Positions 21,657-34,638 of a stretch of 64,000 bases of DNA are shown here, in pieces (the stretch's first letter is position 1; every line of letters begins with the position of its first letter). The notes under the pieces were generated by a model. That model did no database searches. It saw only the letters and a program-made list of their open reading frames with translations, and was not told the origin of the DNA. The stretch is from Ulota crispa (Eukaryota > Streptophyta > Bryopsida > Orthotrichales > Orthotrichaceae). The position numbers and the translations under genes are program-made. The DNA lies in the NCBI GenBank assembly GCA_963920765.1, contig OY987248.1, positions 18,882,539-18,946,538 on the forward strand, written 5' to 3'.

Positions 21657-24600
21657 ATGGAGACATGCTGCTCTACGCCGGATTTGCCAAGTGAAGAAGA
21701 CGACTCGAACAACAACGAAGTGCTCAACCGTGATCCATGCCGATCCATGAGAGACAGCATTTCGGGGCCAAACCTGCCTCTCACGCAGAAAAGGAAATGC
21801 CCGCCATACTATGGCGTGCACCGTGACAAGGAATCCCTGCTGGAGGAAGCTCAGGAATTGCAGGAGGCGTTTCAGGATCAAAAGTTCCATTTCCAGGTCC
21901 ACAAGGAATTTCATCACGCAGTGCACCGGGAGAGCAGGTTTGTTCTTTCACCATTCTCTTTTTTCGCCTTCAGGCTTGAAAACCAACAGAAATGTACCCC
22001 TCCACATTTGCAACAAACTTGTACAATTAGGTTAAGAGCTTGATGTTTGAGTGCAACTTGAGTGCTCGTGTTGAACCGAAAACCCCATCCTTTTGTGCTC
22101 TTGAAGGGCTAGTCTGCGTTGAAGGAGAGAAGCTTTGAGTTGCAGCACTGTGAGATTTTCAGCATACTCATGAGTTTGGTTTTTAGTATACATCTCTTTA
22201 TTGTGTATACAAGTATTGGTAGACTCCTGTTTGCTGCTGTTACAAAGTTCACAAGCAAATTATCCAACTGCCTTGTATACCATTGTAATATCTTGTAATC
22301 GGCCATAGCAAACTATTCTATGCGATTACAACAAGTCATGTAAGCACTGTCTGAAGTGCTACCTTGTTTGGAACAGAGAGAAGTTTGAGTTACTGCTAGA
22401 TGTCCTTTTATTCTTTTAGATTCCTTCAACTCACAAAGGACCAAGAGGAAAAGGCCTAGTATAGTGTAGGCTTTCGCCTTCTACACTCAATGCTTGATAT
22501 TTGTGCAACTAGGTAATCTCTATATGCAACTTGCAAGAGCTTTTCGAAGAATCTTGTCAAATTATCAAGCCTACAGAACACATAGTTACATGGTTTGAAT
22601 AGCCCTCAAGCCGTGCCTGCTCATGTCTTCTTTGAGTCTAATTGACAATTTACAAAATAGGTCTCCTAGAGATTGAGTTTATTTGACATGTGTTTTATTA
22701 CATAACACTAGGAGCTTCTCTACATTTTGACCACCACACACTTTTTCATACGTTTTGACATGCAAACAGTTCAAATCACATTCAGAATTCTATGTCCCTT
22801 GTGATTGAACAAACCTTCGAAACTATATGTGATATTGTTGTGTGCTTTCTTTTTATTGTGATCCGTACTACGTGTAGTTTAAAATCATTTAGCTACAATT
22901 CAATAGAAGAAGTTGGAACTTATGAAAATATTGGCTCTTCATTCCATTCTTCAAGAAGTTAAAAAATGGTCTTGGACTCTTAGGGTTTAAGAAGGTTTGA
23001 AAGTCACTCTGAAAACAGGATTTGTCGCAGTAGGGACGCGCAGTCCTGCACGGTGGGACTTCCATACTGCCGGTCCTCTACACTTCTCCTGTACTTTGCA
23101 TTTGATTATCATTGTGCTTCTATTGTTGTTAAGACTTCCTCCGTGGGATGATGGTTGCCAGGCGATTAGAAAGCCAAATCGATTTCCTGGAGACGTCAGG
23201 TTTAGAAGCACCGCGAACTGGCACTCTGACAAAACTGAGGTCCAGGGTGAAAGGTTTGTTCAATCAACTCTGCTCGCAGAATGTCGTGGAAACATGTGCA
23301 TTTGGTAGTTCACAATGCTTCCGTTACTTTTGGGGCATATGTTTTCGTTGTATAAAGTTGGATGAGATGTGCAGGGTGCAGATTTCGGCTTGTGGAAGTG
23401 GAGACCACTTGTGCCACAAACGCCGAGGTTGTGAGAAAGCTCCGCCTGGACTCGCAATTCATGAAGTCTCAAGTAAGTATCTGCTGAACACACCATGGTT
23501 GCTGAGATAAATCTTACAAGGATTGTCCTCTCTTGGGGCTCACACATTATTGTTCTTTAACGTTAAATTTGAAATATTGGTGGGAGGATGATTGAAGTGG
23601 TGTCACTTGAACCCATGGTACTTTGGAACCAAATCATGAAATCATTGAGCTCTTGTCGTTACCCACGCAAACATGGATAACGACCCCAGTTTTCCATTCA
23701 AAGGGGGCTAGACATATAGAAAAATCATGGTTACACAAATTGCTAATGAGTCCGACCAAGTGTATGAATAGAGTCAGTACAGATGGAATAACAAGGTCCG
23801 TGATGGTTTTTGTACCCTCTACCTTACAGGTCCTGACATCACAACAAAGTAGCAAGTTTCACCAAACTTACAAAATTGGTTAGAACACGGGGAATGATAT
23901 ACCGTGAGCCGTGAGCATGCATTTTTTGTCAAAATATTACAATTTTGCCTATAACCGTGTATATAGGGCCCTAAAATTGTGCATTTCAAACTTTCACCTC
24001 TTAAATAAACTTGCAGTTTTTTAATATTTTCCATCCCCGCTCACAAAACCTTGGCTCACCTCTCATGGCTCACCCTTTTACGCTCACAAAATAGCGTTGT
24101 CCGTTAGAACACAAGGGTTTGGGAGTTCCTTCCTGGTGGTCGATTCTGCTTGACATCCTGGCATATTTCCTGCACACCAATCTTGTGTATAATTTCCATG
24201 CAGGTTGTGTGGAGTTCAAGTGCATATACTCATCTTACAGCAGGAGTGAGGATTTAAGTTTGTGTTTGATCTCTTCCTGAATCGGATTGATGTTGTTTAT
24301 CAGAGAGCCGGCAGTGTTCATATAGACGCGATTAACTATCAAAACGCAAAGTTCATATTCGTGACTACTTGATGAGTACTGCAAATTGATATACCGGTAT
24401 TTCTGCAATGTGCTATTTCCAGCCACGTACATCATATAAACCTTAGAATCCATATGGATGGATAATGAAGCCCTTGTGACAAATATCGTTGTTTCTATGG
24501 GCTTGCTTACAGGAGGCGACGGTGCAGAGGGATGCATTTGCCCTGGAGGTACGAAGGTTGCAGAGGTTTCTGTTTCATTTGAACAACTTGTACAGAAAAG

Positions 24601-25222
24601 TTTGTTACGAAAACAAAGAGGTCATCCGTATTAAAGAGCAGATTGTGAAGCTCGCAGCCAAGTATCAAGAGCTAGAGCCTTCTGTATCTGTAAGTTCAAC
24701 CTCTCACCATCAGCTTTGACAGCAAAGAGTTGTCAGTTGTCAGTGTGTGTCACTACGAGAAATTTTTGTTGAAGTCAACATAAATTACATGATTACAGTG
24801 ACTGTCTTTGAATGTGTGAATACTCTAAGTTGGGTAGGAATTCACGTTCCCCCTAAACCCGCCTTAAACCCTAAAACCCTAAAACTGAAACCCCTAGCAT
24901 CCTAAACATGACCTCTGAAACCCAAAAGGCTATGACGCTTGTGATGCAGGCGAAGAATAAGAGCTTGGAAAATATGGCAGTGAAAACGTTGGAGTGGACG
25001 GCCAAGGGAGCTGCAGCCAACGCCGCTTGTGCAACAGACAACAGCAGATTTAAAAGTTTGCAAGAGGAGTCAAAGTATATGATGGATATGTTGTTCAACG
25101 AGAAGCTTGCCATGGCAAACTTCACAACCAAGGTGAACACTCTGGCTCACGAGGTGAGATTAGCAGAGAAAGAAACTCGGGAGAAGGCTCTTGAAGCAGC
25201 AGCACCACTTGGAACCCCATAA
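21657..25222 (+). CDS. Unrecognised coiled-coil protein, five exons
   Basis: Exons 21,657-21,937, 23,162-23,253, 23,375-23,472, 24,513-24,689 and 24,950-25,222 join in phase through GT-AG sites into 306 residues. The start ATG sits in a good context (GCCATGG). The first 50 residues are acidic and Ser/Asn-rich; the rest is mostly charged heptad-like helix (for example DKESLLEEAQELQEAF, RRLESQIDFLE, RDAFALEVRRLQRF, KVNTLAHEVRLAEKE), so a rod-like coiled-coil protein is likely. No signal peptide or membrane segment is seen. I do not recognise the family and propose no function. Introns 1 and 3 exceed 1 kb, and intron 3 carries a MITE. Intron 4 holds a cluster of CCCTAAA-like motifs near 24,850-24,900. 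The three-phase consistency of five exons is the main support. Confidence 0.65.
23879..24112 (+). mobile_element. Mutator-like MITE inside an intron, perfect 10-base duplication
   Basis: The element at 23,889-24,102 (214 bases) lies in intron 3 of the coiled-coil gene. It is flanked by identical GTTAGAACAC at 23,879-23,888 and 24,103-24,112. Termini GGGGAATGATATACCGTGAGC-like and GGACAACGCTATTTTGTGAG are imperfect inverted repeats, and copies of GCTCAC/GTGAGC lie near both ends. Relatives are at 26,328-26,583 and 29,157-29,401. Confidence 0.8.
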
Positions 25223-26327
25223 ACCCTGGAACTCTCCAGGCACTCAGTCAGTCTCTCAGTCAGGGGGTGTGCGTCATGACAAGCAAACAGCATCCGTAAA
25301 GAAAAACCCTGGTTTTTCCAAAAGCAAGCTTGCTAACCTTATTCTCAATATCATGAGAAGCACGTTAACCCTTAAATGGCTCCCCACAGTACAAATGGGT
25401 AGTAGAGGCAGAATACTTGCGTTGTCAAAATCTTAGTTTTATAAAGAAATTAAAAGACCAAACAAGCTACTTTGTTCATCTCTAAATGCGTAAGGCACCA
25501 AATTTGGGCGTTCATGAAACTTGGAGACCTTGTTGAAGGTAGAGATTTTGATAGTCTAAAGTTAGCTTTAATGTCCAATTTGAATTTCCTTCATATCACA
25601 TTTCAATTGTTTTTGGTGGAAGCTACACTACAAGCATGTCTCTTGCTTATCAAAAAGTGTGATGAATAGTGTCACCAAAGTGCTTATGACAAGCTGCCAT
25701 ATTAGAAAGACGGGTAGCAAGTTGTGATTAAAGCCAAGATCTCCTTTGGGCACTGCCTTGGGTAGTGAGGGCTCTTTTACTAAAATTTCATCATCAAACA
25801 AAATCTAAATGTGTTTTTGCACTAATTTCACTTGGAATGTTTTTGTTATATAAATCAAAATTCATTCACCCTTGAAAAAGCTTTCATTCAAGATGATTTT
25901 TAGTCAATAATTGGGGCTAAACATTTTCTTTGTATTAGGTCGTAGCTCTTTGACAGTTGCATTGCATTGTAGGCTTGTTTGTAAAATTATGATCATGGAT
26001 TTGGAAAGGGAGTCATTAGTTTTGAAGTAAAAACAACAAGTACTAAATCATCATAAGTGGTGGTTTCCCTATTTTGTACTGAAAAGTTGCCAATTTGCAT
26101 AACAAGTTTTGGGCAGCTCCAAAAAAAACAAAAACAAATTGTACTCATCCACATTCAATTGCAAATCTTTTAATGTTTGCGTGGCTTTTTTAGAATTTTT
26201 TTTTACAACACCAACTGAAAGCATTGAAGTCAAAGATCCTATGGCTACAAATTTGTTTTGATGCTTAATAATGATCTCACAACTACAATTCAAAAACTTC
26301 CAAAATGCCTTCCTGAAATGAGAAAAA
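25223..26327. other. Intergenic, no gene supported
   Basis: At 25,365 a TTAACCCTTAAATGG stretch resembles a TTAA-element end, but no partner was found. A short open frame at 25,472-25,669 is not convincing. Confidence 0.4.
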
Positions 26328-26583
26328 GGGACAACGCTATGTAGTGAGTGTAAAATGGTGAGCCCACAAGCAGTTAGCCAACATTTTGTGAGCGGGAGCC
26401 AATTTTGAACTCAAAATCTATAGAAAAACTTAAAAAGAGCAAGTTTTTTGAAAGGTAAATGCTTATTATGCTCAATTATAAGACTCTACGTACATGTTTA
26501 TAGCTAAAATTTGATTATTTTGACAAAAAATCTAGGCTCACTGCTCATGGCTCACGGCTCCCCACTCATGATTTAGCATTCCC
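26328..26583 (-). mobile_element. GTGAGC-family MITE, copy 2
   Basis: The ends GGGACAACGCTATGTAGTGAG and …GATTTAGCATTCCC are inverted, and the interior is colinear in reverse with 23,889-24,102. The flanks ATGAGAAAAA / TTGAGAAAGG look like a decayed duplication. Confidence 0.7.
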
Positions 26584-27727
26584 TTGAGAAAGGTACCCTT
26601 AGACAAAGAAATTTTTCTTGGCAAAAATTTGCCTAAACCTTATCTCAAACCTTGAGTGGCAATTACAACACTTGAAGATTTCAATGAAAAAATGGATGAT
26701 ATTGCCAAATTCTTCCTCAGCTACGCACTAGGTTTGCCAATGTTGGATGAAGTTTACTAATATAAGTAGACTTTATGGATGAACATGCACATGTCTTGAG
26801 CCTATCCAAATTTTCCTTACTTGCTCAAATCCTGGGGTGCAAGTGGCTCTACCATCTCAAATACAAAAAATAAACCTTGTCCTCATGCATTTAAGGTAGC
26901 ATCACCCATCACTATTATTGTCCCCATCCCCAACACCTACTATTCATCTTTGTGATGTCAGTCACTCACAATTAAAAAAAATTAGTTATGGGTGACAAAG
27001 TGATGGTTATGGGTGATTGGCATGACGACTTTGAGTGCCCCATCTCACTATTTAAGAACTCTTGAAGTTATTATTGTGAGTGTATGAGCACACTCAAGAC
27101 ATCTCCAACACACAACTATACAATTTTAGTGATTTAGGACTTTGAATAATCTTTGTGAACAAATGCTTAAAATTGGAACTTTCAAAGTGATGCCAATATT
27201 TTTGATTCTATCTTGCTAACCTAGGAATATTATTTTCAAATCCTTAAATCCTTAAACTCACAATTATGGGTGCTCCTACCTTAAGAGTTAACCCCTAAGC
27301 GCTCATAGTTGAAACATAAAAAGCTTGACTTGTGTGCAATCAAAGTGCCCTGTGAATTACAAAATACGATTCACAAGATCTGACCATAGGAATTGTTAAT
27401 GGAAAGCGTCTCCATCATGCTGGACCCAATTAGAAGTGATTTCATTGAACGTGCAATGAGATTATATTGGTCATTTTTGAGTTGACCCAGCTTTTCGAGA
27501 GACATTGTAATATCCCTAACTCTATTATCGTCAAAGATATCTCAAATGTGCTAAAAGTCAGAATGGGCTGCCATCTGTCAGTGCCACGTGGAAGGGAGCC
27601 ACCCTCCGCAAGGACTTGACTGTGAAGCAGTGGCGACGACAGAAGAGACTGCTTGTTTCTAGACTCTAGATACTCCCAAGCGTGAGTGATTGAGGTTGGA
27701 GCCCCGATTGCGGACGCGCTCAAGAGA
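26584..27727. other. Intergenic upstream of the cupin gene
   Basis: AT-rich. TTAACCCCTAAGCGCTCA at 27,288-27,305 is a lone TTAA-element left end of the GAGCGC type; no right end follows. The last 150 bases are GC-richer and may be the 5' leader of the cupin gene. Confidence 0.45.
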
Positions 27728-29789
27728 ATGTGGAAGCAGCGTCCTCACCACCACCATCGCCATGCCTGCCTGTGCATCATCGTCGTCCTCGTCTTGCATC
27801 TCCACATCGTCGCCTCGTATGGCCATTGCCACATGGCCACCACGGATGACCTTGTTGCGCTCCTGAATCTGCAGCCCAGCGTGGAGGGCGGCTTCTTCAC
27901 CGAGACTTTTCGAGACCCCGACATCTTTCTTCCTCAGACCCTGCTCCCTTCGCATTGTATGTCTCTCTCTCTTTCTTGCTGCAGTTCTCCTATGTTTCCT
28001 GAACCCTAACTGCACAATGTTCAGTGGGGGAAATTACAAATAGGGGCACACAAATGAAAAATATTATAGATAGCGGCACAATTTCAAAATAATTACAAAC
28101 AGTGGCACAATTTCAAATTTGTTTTTGTAAATTCCCATAAAATTTTGGTTTGGGCATTGGTTGATTTAGATACATGTTAACTAACTTCCAAAAAGCTATG
28201 AGGTCTGTCCAAATCAAGCCTAAATTAGGAAATTTTGGTAGAGGGTCTTGAAACTGTGCACCTACTCGTAAATATTTGAAACTATGCCTCTATCTGTAAT
28301 TTTTTTTTTTTTTTTTTTTTTTTTTGTGCTCTGTCTGTAATTTCCTCTATTGAGTGCATTGTTTTGTTTTTGAGGAAGAGTAGTGCGGAGCTAGGTTGAG
28401 AGTTTTTGTGATGGAGTTGTAGTGGACTGGACCTTTGGTTGGCAGTTAAGGTGGGGCGTTCTGTGAGTACTGCTATCTACTACTTGCTGCCTTCCGGGAA
28501 TGTGTCCCATTTGCACCGGATTCCATCGTCTGAAGTCTGGCACTTTTATAGTGGCGACCCCATTACGGTATTGTGAAATTGTCTCTCTCTACGCTCCCTG
28601 AATTCTTTGTCTACAGAGCATATGGAGATCTTGTTTATATGTCATTGTCTAGTTCTTCTTTTGTGTTGAGTTTGTCCTTCTGTAGACTCTTGATTGAACA
28701 AAATCCGTCCATTGAGGCATGTCAAACTAGAGAAACAGTATCTTCAAACGTGTTGTTTCTTGTTGTAGCGGCCAGCATCACAAATTTTGACCCTCGTGGC
28801 TTACTTGGGTTGACTCCAAGCAACCCCATTTTCAACCTAAAGTGATGTTCTTGCTGAGATGCATCATAGTGTGTTGGTAGTCATTTCTTGTCCGGATTTA
28901 TATGATAAATTGCATATGTCGCTGTTGGCTAGTTACAAACAATAGTGCTCACGATGTGAAGCCAATCCGGTTTGTAAATCAGTGGCTACCTCTCTTGTTG
29001 CTCTGCAACTCAAAAGTAGCTCACTTACAGACCGTATTAACTCACATCGTGGCCATTACCTAGTCCAAAATGAGGTTTTATGTTCACAGTGCCTTGTTTT
29101 TTGCATGGAACACACTCCTTTTCTATAATCCATTGGGACATGATTAATGGTTACAAATATGATGTTATTTTGTGAGCGTAAAATGGAGATCCATGAATGG
29201 TGAGTCAAGATTTTGTGGGCAAGAATCAATTTTGAGCTCAAAATCAATGAAAAAACAAAAAGAACATCAAGTTTTTCAAGAGGTTAAAGTATAAAGTGCA
29301 GAATTACAAGACTATGTACACGGTTATAAGTGGAATTTATTATTGTGACAAAAATCTAAGCTCACGGCTTACAAATCTCTGCTCATGATGTAGAATTCCC
29401 CATAACTGTACTCCTAGGAAGTCCCTAGGGCCTCACATTGTGTGGACATGGGTGCATCTCAGGTATTCGAGATTGACGATGATGGGAACATGAATCACAC
29501 GGTGTTGGGTCATGATCTCTTGGCTGGGCAGAAGGTGCAGTATGTGCAGAAACCGTGGACGTGGTTTGGAGCTTACCCGACCCAGGATGTAGTCCATATC
29601 CCTCAACCTGGAAGTGGTGGATCCTTGGTGAAAGCGGCGCCTAGAAACCCTGACAAGCACTTCTCTCTGGTGGGGTGCACGGTGGCTCCAGCATTTGAGG
29701 ATGTGGATTTTGAGCTGGCCACTCGCAAGGAGTTGGTGACCAAGTACCCCCATGCAAAGGCTATCATTGAATATCTCACTTACCCATGA
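27728..29789 (+). CDS. DUF985 (Cupin_5) family protein with an N-terminal hydrophobic segment
   Basis: Exons 27,728-27,956, 28,446-28,567 and 29,463-29,789 splice in phase by GT-AG to 225 residues. The family signature is clear: LLNLQPSVEGGFFTETFRD, then STAIYYLLPSGNVSHLHR with SEVWHFYSGDP, and near the end SLVGCTVAPAFEDVDFEL. DUF985 proteins are small RmlC-like beta-barrel cupins; a His-rich pocket is formed by the HLHR and EVWHFY strands. Their reaction is unsettled, so I assign none. Residues 13-30 are strongly hydrophobic after a His/Arg-rich start, like a signal peptide or anchor, unusual for the family. An internal ATG (27,833) would remove it. Two introns each carry a short transposon (28,027-28,347; 29,157-29,401). 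Confidence 0.88.
28027..28347. mobile_element. MITE in cupin intron 1
   Basis: The left end GGGGAAATTACAAATAGGGG and the complement of the right end (GAGGAAATTACAGACAGAGC) are inverted repeats. The flanks TTCAGTG / TTGAGTG suggest a 7-8 base duplication, as in hAT elements. It includes a run of about 26 T residues at 28,300-28,325. Confidence 0.55.
29157..29401 (-). mobile_element. GTGAGC-family MITE, copy 3, in cupin intron 2
   Basis: It is colinear with 26,328-26,583 (TTATTTTGTGAGCG at the left; CTCATGATGTAGAATTCCCC at the right). It ends about 60 bases before the exon 3 acceptor. The target duplication is no longer readable. Confidence 0.65.
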
Positions 29790-32504
29790 GGATCCTGCTT
29801 TTCAAACTTTGATCGCTAATGAGGGCTTGCTGTGTAGCTTTCCTCGGTTTTAGAGTCCTCTAATACATTGAACAGTCTTTTTGTGAATTTACAGAACAGT
29901 TCCTGGATATCACTTTATTTTGTGAGTTTATGTGGAGATTGTTGTTGGTTTGATTTTATTATGGTGTTAACCACGCTTTTGGACAGATTCAGGCCGGGCT
30001 TCAGACTTTGACATTCTAAGTTTATATTAGATACAACCACGCAGTACTATAAATACTTATATCACGCTATATTATATAATGCATGACACTTATAACCAAC
30101 AACTCCAAATTTGAGCGAGCGGCTAGTTTACTGCTTTCTTAAAAAAGAAGTAATCCAAAATCTAAGACCACCAATATGAAGCCTAGATTCTATTCTTCTT
30201 ACGAGTGGAATTGCTTTTGGGCTAATGGGTGTATGTATTGTGCTTTAGTATTTCTTGTTGTGACAATTTAGCTGGTTATAAATGTCATGCACTAGATGGT
30301 TTGGCTAAATAATCTCATCTAGGGCCGTTTGTACGACCATATAAACTTGTGTTACACTCAATCTGATTTTTTATTTGAAGAAATCCCAAGGGTACCAGAG
30401 GGAAGGCTCCATTTGAGTGCCATATAACCAAAAATTGACATCCTAGTAGACAGGTTATTCAAGTTCGAGAACTGGGTTTTCTTCGACTGTATGTACTGGT
30501 TCATGCCAATTTTTCATATTGTCTGTACAAAATCATGACTGTGATGGACATGAATGCATGGATGTGTTCATTGTTTCATTCAAGGTAAGAAACAAACACT
30601 TGAAACCAACGCAAGGTTTATGCATATGTTGTATGCTGTCTCTTTTACAAAACTGCAGTCTTTGATATCAATTTTATGGACTGTTTTATGTTTTTGAAGC
30701 ATTGGATTGACATGGAAGTAGCCAACGTGGTCATGGTTTCATTCAAGGCTAATAAAAAGCAACCTCTGTTTTGGTTAACTTTTGAGCTGGATCTGTTGTG
30801 CAAAGCAAGGTTCTAGGCAAGCTATAACTTATGGTCGGAATGTTACAGACGTTTCAGTATGAACCCTGTGACCCATAAATGGCTAAATCCTTCGTTGAGC
30901 TACTCAGACATACATCCAAACAGAACAAAAACCTAAAGTTTTGTTACGTTCTACCCATTTTTTACAAGTTGTATCTTTGGATCCTGAATACGGGAAAAAG
31001 ATGATAAAGCAGAATTTAGGAGTAAAAACAGGTTGAAAGATTGTATTATTGATCATAAAGGTCACAAGTTTCAAAGTGTTGTAAACATAAATGCCAATTT
31101 GGAGGCTTGAAAGTATTGTCCCCTTTTGTCCTACATTTTGCAAGCTCTTGTTTTCTGCACTCTTTCCAACCATTCTCTTGAGCATTTTATTGCAAGGATA
31201 GCAAACAGTAGAGGCTTTATGTGGTTTGATTTCCTGAACTAGGAAAAAATCTTTGTACTATCAAAAGTGCATTTTGAAAAATCTTCCAATAAAGTGAGGT
31301 TAGATCATAATGTCTTTAATTTTTTATGGTTTGTAAGCTTAATAAGGATCCCACTGCAAAACCTAACAACAACATGGATATAAAGAACATCTTGGGTTGA
31401 TAAATGAACAAGGATTGCAGAATTTTAAATATAGATTGTATCTTTATTGTTGCACCAAATCAGTATAAAACTTGAATTATATGATTGTACTATGCTAGTA
31501 TGGAATTTTAGTTTCAAATTTTAAAACATTTCTCAATTTAACCACAAAGAAATTAGTGTTAATTTAGGATTTTTTTTCTAAATTAGACTTCAAATGTGAT
31601 AATTTTATTATAATAATTCTTTGAATTTTTGTTATTACTTTAATGTATGAGATCATTTTTCCAAGAATACTTTTGAACCAAAAGTTTGGTGAATTTTCAC
31701 ATGCCTCTTTTATGGTTCGTATTCTTACAACGTTTGCTCTAGTTATTGATAACCAATATGAAACTTAGATACATATATTAAAACTAAAGTTAATTGAAAA
31801 CTTCAAAACAAATGTACTTATAACCACTTTAGGCAAGCATGATTTCACATATTGCACAACTGCAAATGGTTTGAAACCAGGTTCACGCGTTTTGACCAAG
31901 CTCTACATTATCAAAAATAATCAAACATAATAACATATCAAATAAGCATCGCTTAATTATCACTTACATTTGGCTCATTGCATAAAGCTACCTATCCAAT
32001 GGCACTATGTTGATTTTGTTTGCCTCAATAACTACCTGTAATTTTCTAGATCATTTGTTGTTCATGCCCTCCAACCATGTTTGCAACTTTCAAATTCGAA
32101 GAATTAATCATATTCCTTGAGTAAATATTATAGAAAATTGAAAACATAGACTATAATAAACACATAATAGGCAAAACTTTAAGGGAAATCTTCTTTTCGC
32201 ATACAAGCCATACGGCCATACCACTGCGAGTTCTTTGCTAAATAGCATGATTCACTTTTAAATGGTCCTTGGGTTATACGAGACATGAACTCATAGTTCA
32301 AGTTCAAAAAAAAAAAAAGGTGATAGGCTGATCAAAATCTGGGGCATTGGACTCAGTTTCAGTCTTGGTTGTTCTAAGTCGAAAATTGAGGTCACACGTT
32401 AGCTCATCCAAATTCTGATGGTGAATTATTCTAAGTGTTGTGTGGATGAACTCTTTAACAGAGCTTTTTGGCAAGACATTTTTTTGGAACAAAGTTTAGC
32501 TACA
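29790..32504. other. Long intergenic stretch, no gene supported
   Basis: AT-rich, stops in all frames, no strong inverted repeat and no family terminus noticed. Its first few hundred bases are probably the 3' end of the cupin transcript. Confidence 0.45.
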
Positions 32505-33417
32505 TTAACCCCTAAATCCCTGAGTGTCCCCTCGAGGGACAAATGGGATTTTGGGCAGGTACCTACAGCTTCAATTGAAACTTTTTTTGAAGATAGGAAA
32601 ACACATTAGCTTTTGGAGAATATAATTTTTATTCCAATCAATGCCCAAAAGCAAAAGTTATGCCTAGATAAGAAATTATTTATGCAAATTGGGCAACAAA
32701 AAAAATTTACAAAAACTTTAATTTTTTTTATTTTTGATTTTTTCCTCATAGGTTATAGTTTTGTCTACATCTGAAGCTTTGATCCATTCCATTTGGACTA
32801 GTTATGAGAAAGTTATGGACAATCTTGTTTTTTGGGCAGTTCAAGCATCTTTTTGAAAAGATAACTTATAAACTTCATTTTTGAATGCATGTTTAACATT
32901 TTTTCAAAAACAATTGTTGGAAAGGATGAAGTTTGCTTGCTAGAACAATCTCACCATCAGGATTATTGAGTTTCAATTCTATTGCAAGTTTATTTACAAT
33001 TTAAGTTTTTGTTCAATCTCATACCTTCTTCTACCTAATATTTTTTTAAGAATGAAAATTAAGTATTTTTTGTTTTTATTTTTTTCTAAATATTCTCAAC
33101 TCAATTTCCCACCTTAAAAAAATAAACCTCAAAACTCTGAGGTGCAAAAAATTTAAGTTAAAAAAGTTCAAAGTCAAATAGTTAATCATGCAAAGTGCAA
33201 AAAAGTCTATTTTTTACACTTTGAATGCATATATCTTGCAATCTATGTAGTTAAAGTTTTTGAATTTTTGTTTCCACATTCTTATACTAGTTTAGTACAA
33301 GATCCTACAGTTAGATATGCAAAAAGACCAATTTTCAAAAAAATTACTCTTTACAATAGAAATGACAATTTTGAGTGTTTTTTGACAAAATAAAGGCCCC
33401 AACAATTTAGGGGTTAA
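32505..33417 (+). mobile_element. TTAA element, separate A-to-B subfamily
   Basis: TTAA at 32,505-32,508 and 33,414-33,417 enclose 905 bases. The left end CCCCTAAATCCCTGAGTGTC then GGGCAGGTACC matches A ends; the right part (GAAATGACAATTTTGAGTG) matches B ends. It is more diverged than the other copies. Confidence 0.75.
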
Positions 33418-34318
33418 ACTGAGAAATTAGGTTACTCCACAATAAAAAATTTACATTTACCACTATATAAATAATTACTAATATTACCATAATTTTCATC
33501 AGTACTTATTTTAATAGAATTTAATAAGGGCCTAGCAACAACAACAAGATTACTTAAAAATAAACTAATGGAGTTGAGGTAGTAAGCCGTGAGTCATGAG
33601 TAGAATTCTAGGATAAGGCTACTCAATTTCACTCTTTTGTGTAGATTAAGTGAAAAGATGGATTCAAATTGTCAATATGTCCCTCTCAAAGTAAGGTAGG
33701 AGGGTTTAATTTGGACTAGGAATTTTGAACTAATCATGTAGGATCACAAAAACAACGCACAGAGGTTCTTAAATGGGTCACATTTTTTTATGTTTAGAAA
33801 TTGTACTTGTGTATGCACCGTTTTTGAGCCATTGTTTGTGTGCTTATTGGTCATAATTGTGTTCAAATTTTTGTTTTAGTAAAATATAGATACATGTCAT
33901 ACTAAAATAAATGAAAACGTGTTCTTGATCATGATTTGAGTAATAGAATATGGAATGGTTGCTTGCACACTTTAAGGAGCCTTATTGGAGCATTCTTGGC
34001 TTTCTAGTGATTGCCTTTAGGACTCATTTGCTTCATTTACAAATCGCCTTTGCATCATGAATACTACCACCTATGATCAAGAATAGCTATGTATGCACCT
34101 TTTGCTTTGATAAATTGTAGTTAATTCATACTAACTCAAAAAATTTTAAATTAAATGGCCACAGAATTGTCTCTTCTTTGGCTTTCCACTAAAAATATTT
34201 CCATTTTACCAAGCTGCCCTGATTTTTTTTTTTGACAAAAGCGCACTTTTGCTTAGATGGTCTATTCACAAGTCTCCTACCTTAGTAGTGTTTGTGCCAA
34301 ACATTGCATCAAAGTTAC
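33418..34318. other. Intergenic, no gene supported
   Basis: At 33,585-33,610 a GTAAGCCGTGAGTCATGAG stretch looks like one end of the GTGAGC MITE family. Nothing else was recognised. Confidence 0.4.
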
Positions 34319-34638
34319 TAAGGGCATCTCCACCGGTGGCTCGGGCACGCTCAAAGTGGATGAAAAGTAGCCAGGCCCCTCTCAAGACCCTCTTGAACTC
34401 TCTTATCTAGCGAGTCTAGCAAGCCACTCTCCAAACCATTATTCATGCACTATTCACCCTAACTTTAGTGATCTTTATCCTCTACTTCCCTAAATAAGTG
34501 GTCAATTGCTTATTTATGGGGTGTCTTGGAGTGTTAGGCCACCTTTTCAAAGAGCATGGGTGGAGATTGAGAGCCTTCAGGCCTCGCCACAAGAGATGGA
34601 AAACTTTGAGCGAGTCTGCACCGGTAGAGATGCCCTAA
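34319..34638 (-). mobile_element. Harbinger-like GGGCATCTCCACC MITE, copy 2
   Basis: The element at 34,322-34,635 (314 bases) has TAA on both sides (34,319-34,321, 34,636-34,638) and termini GGGCATCTCCACCGGTG / CACCGGTAGAGATGCCC. It is inverted relative to 9,341-9,653. Confidence 0.8.

Noticed and set aside
25360-25380. TTAACCCTTAAATGG as a TTAA element
   Set aside because: Only one end, weak match to the consensus, and no partner within several kb.
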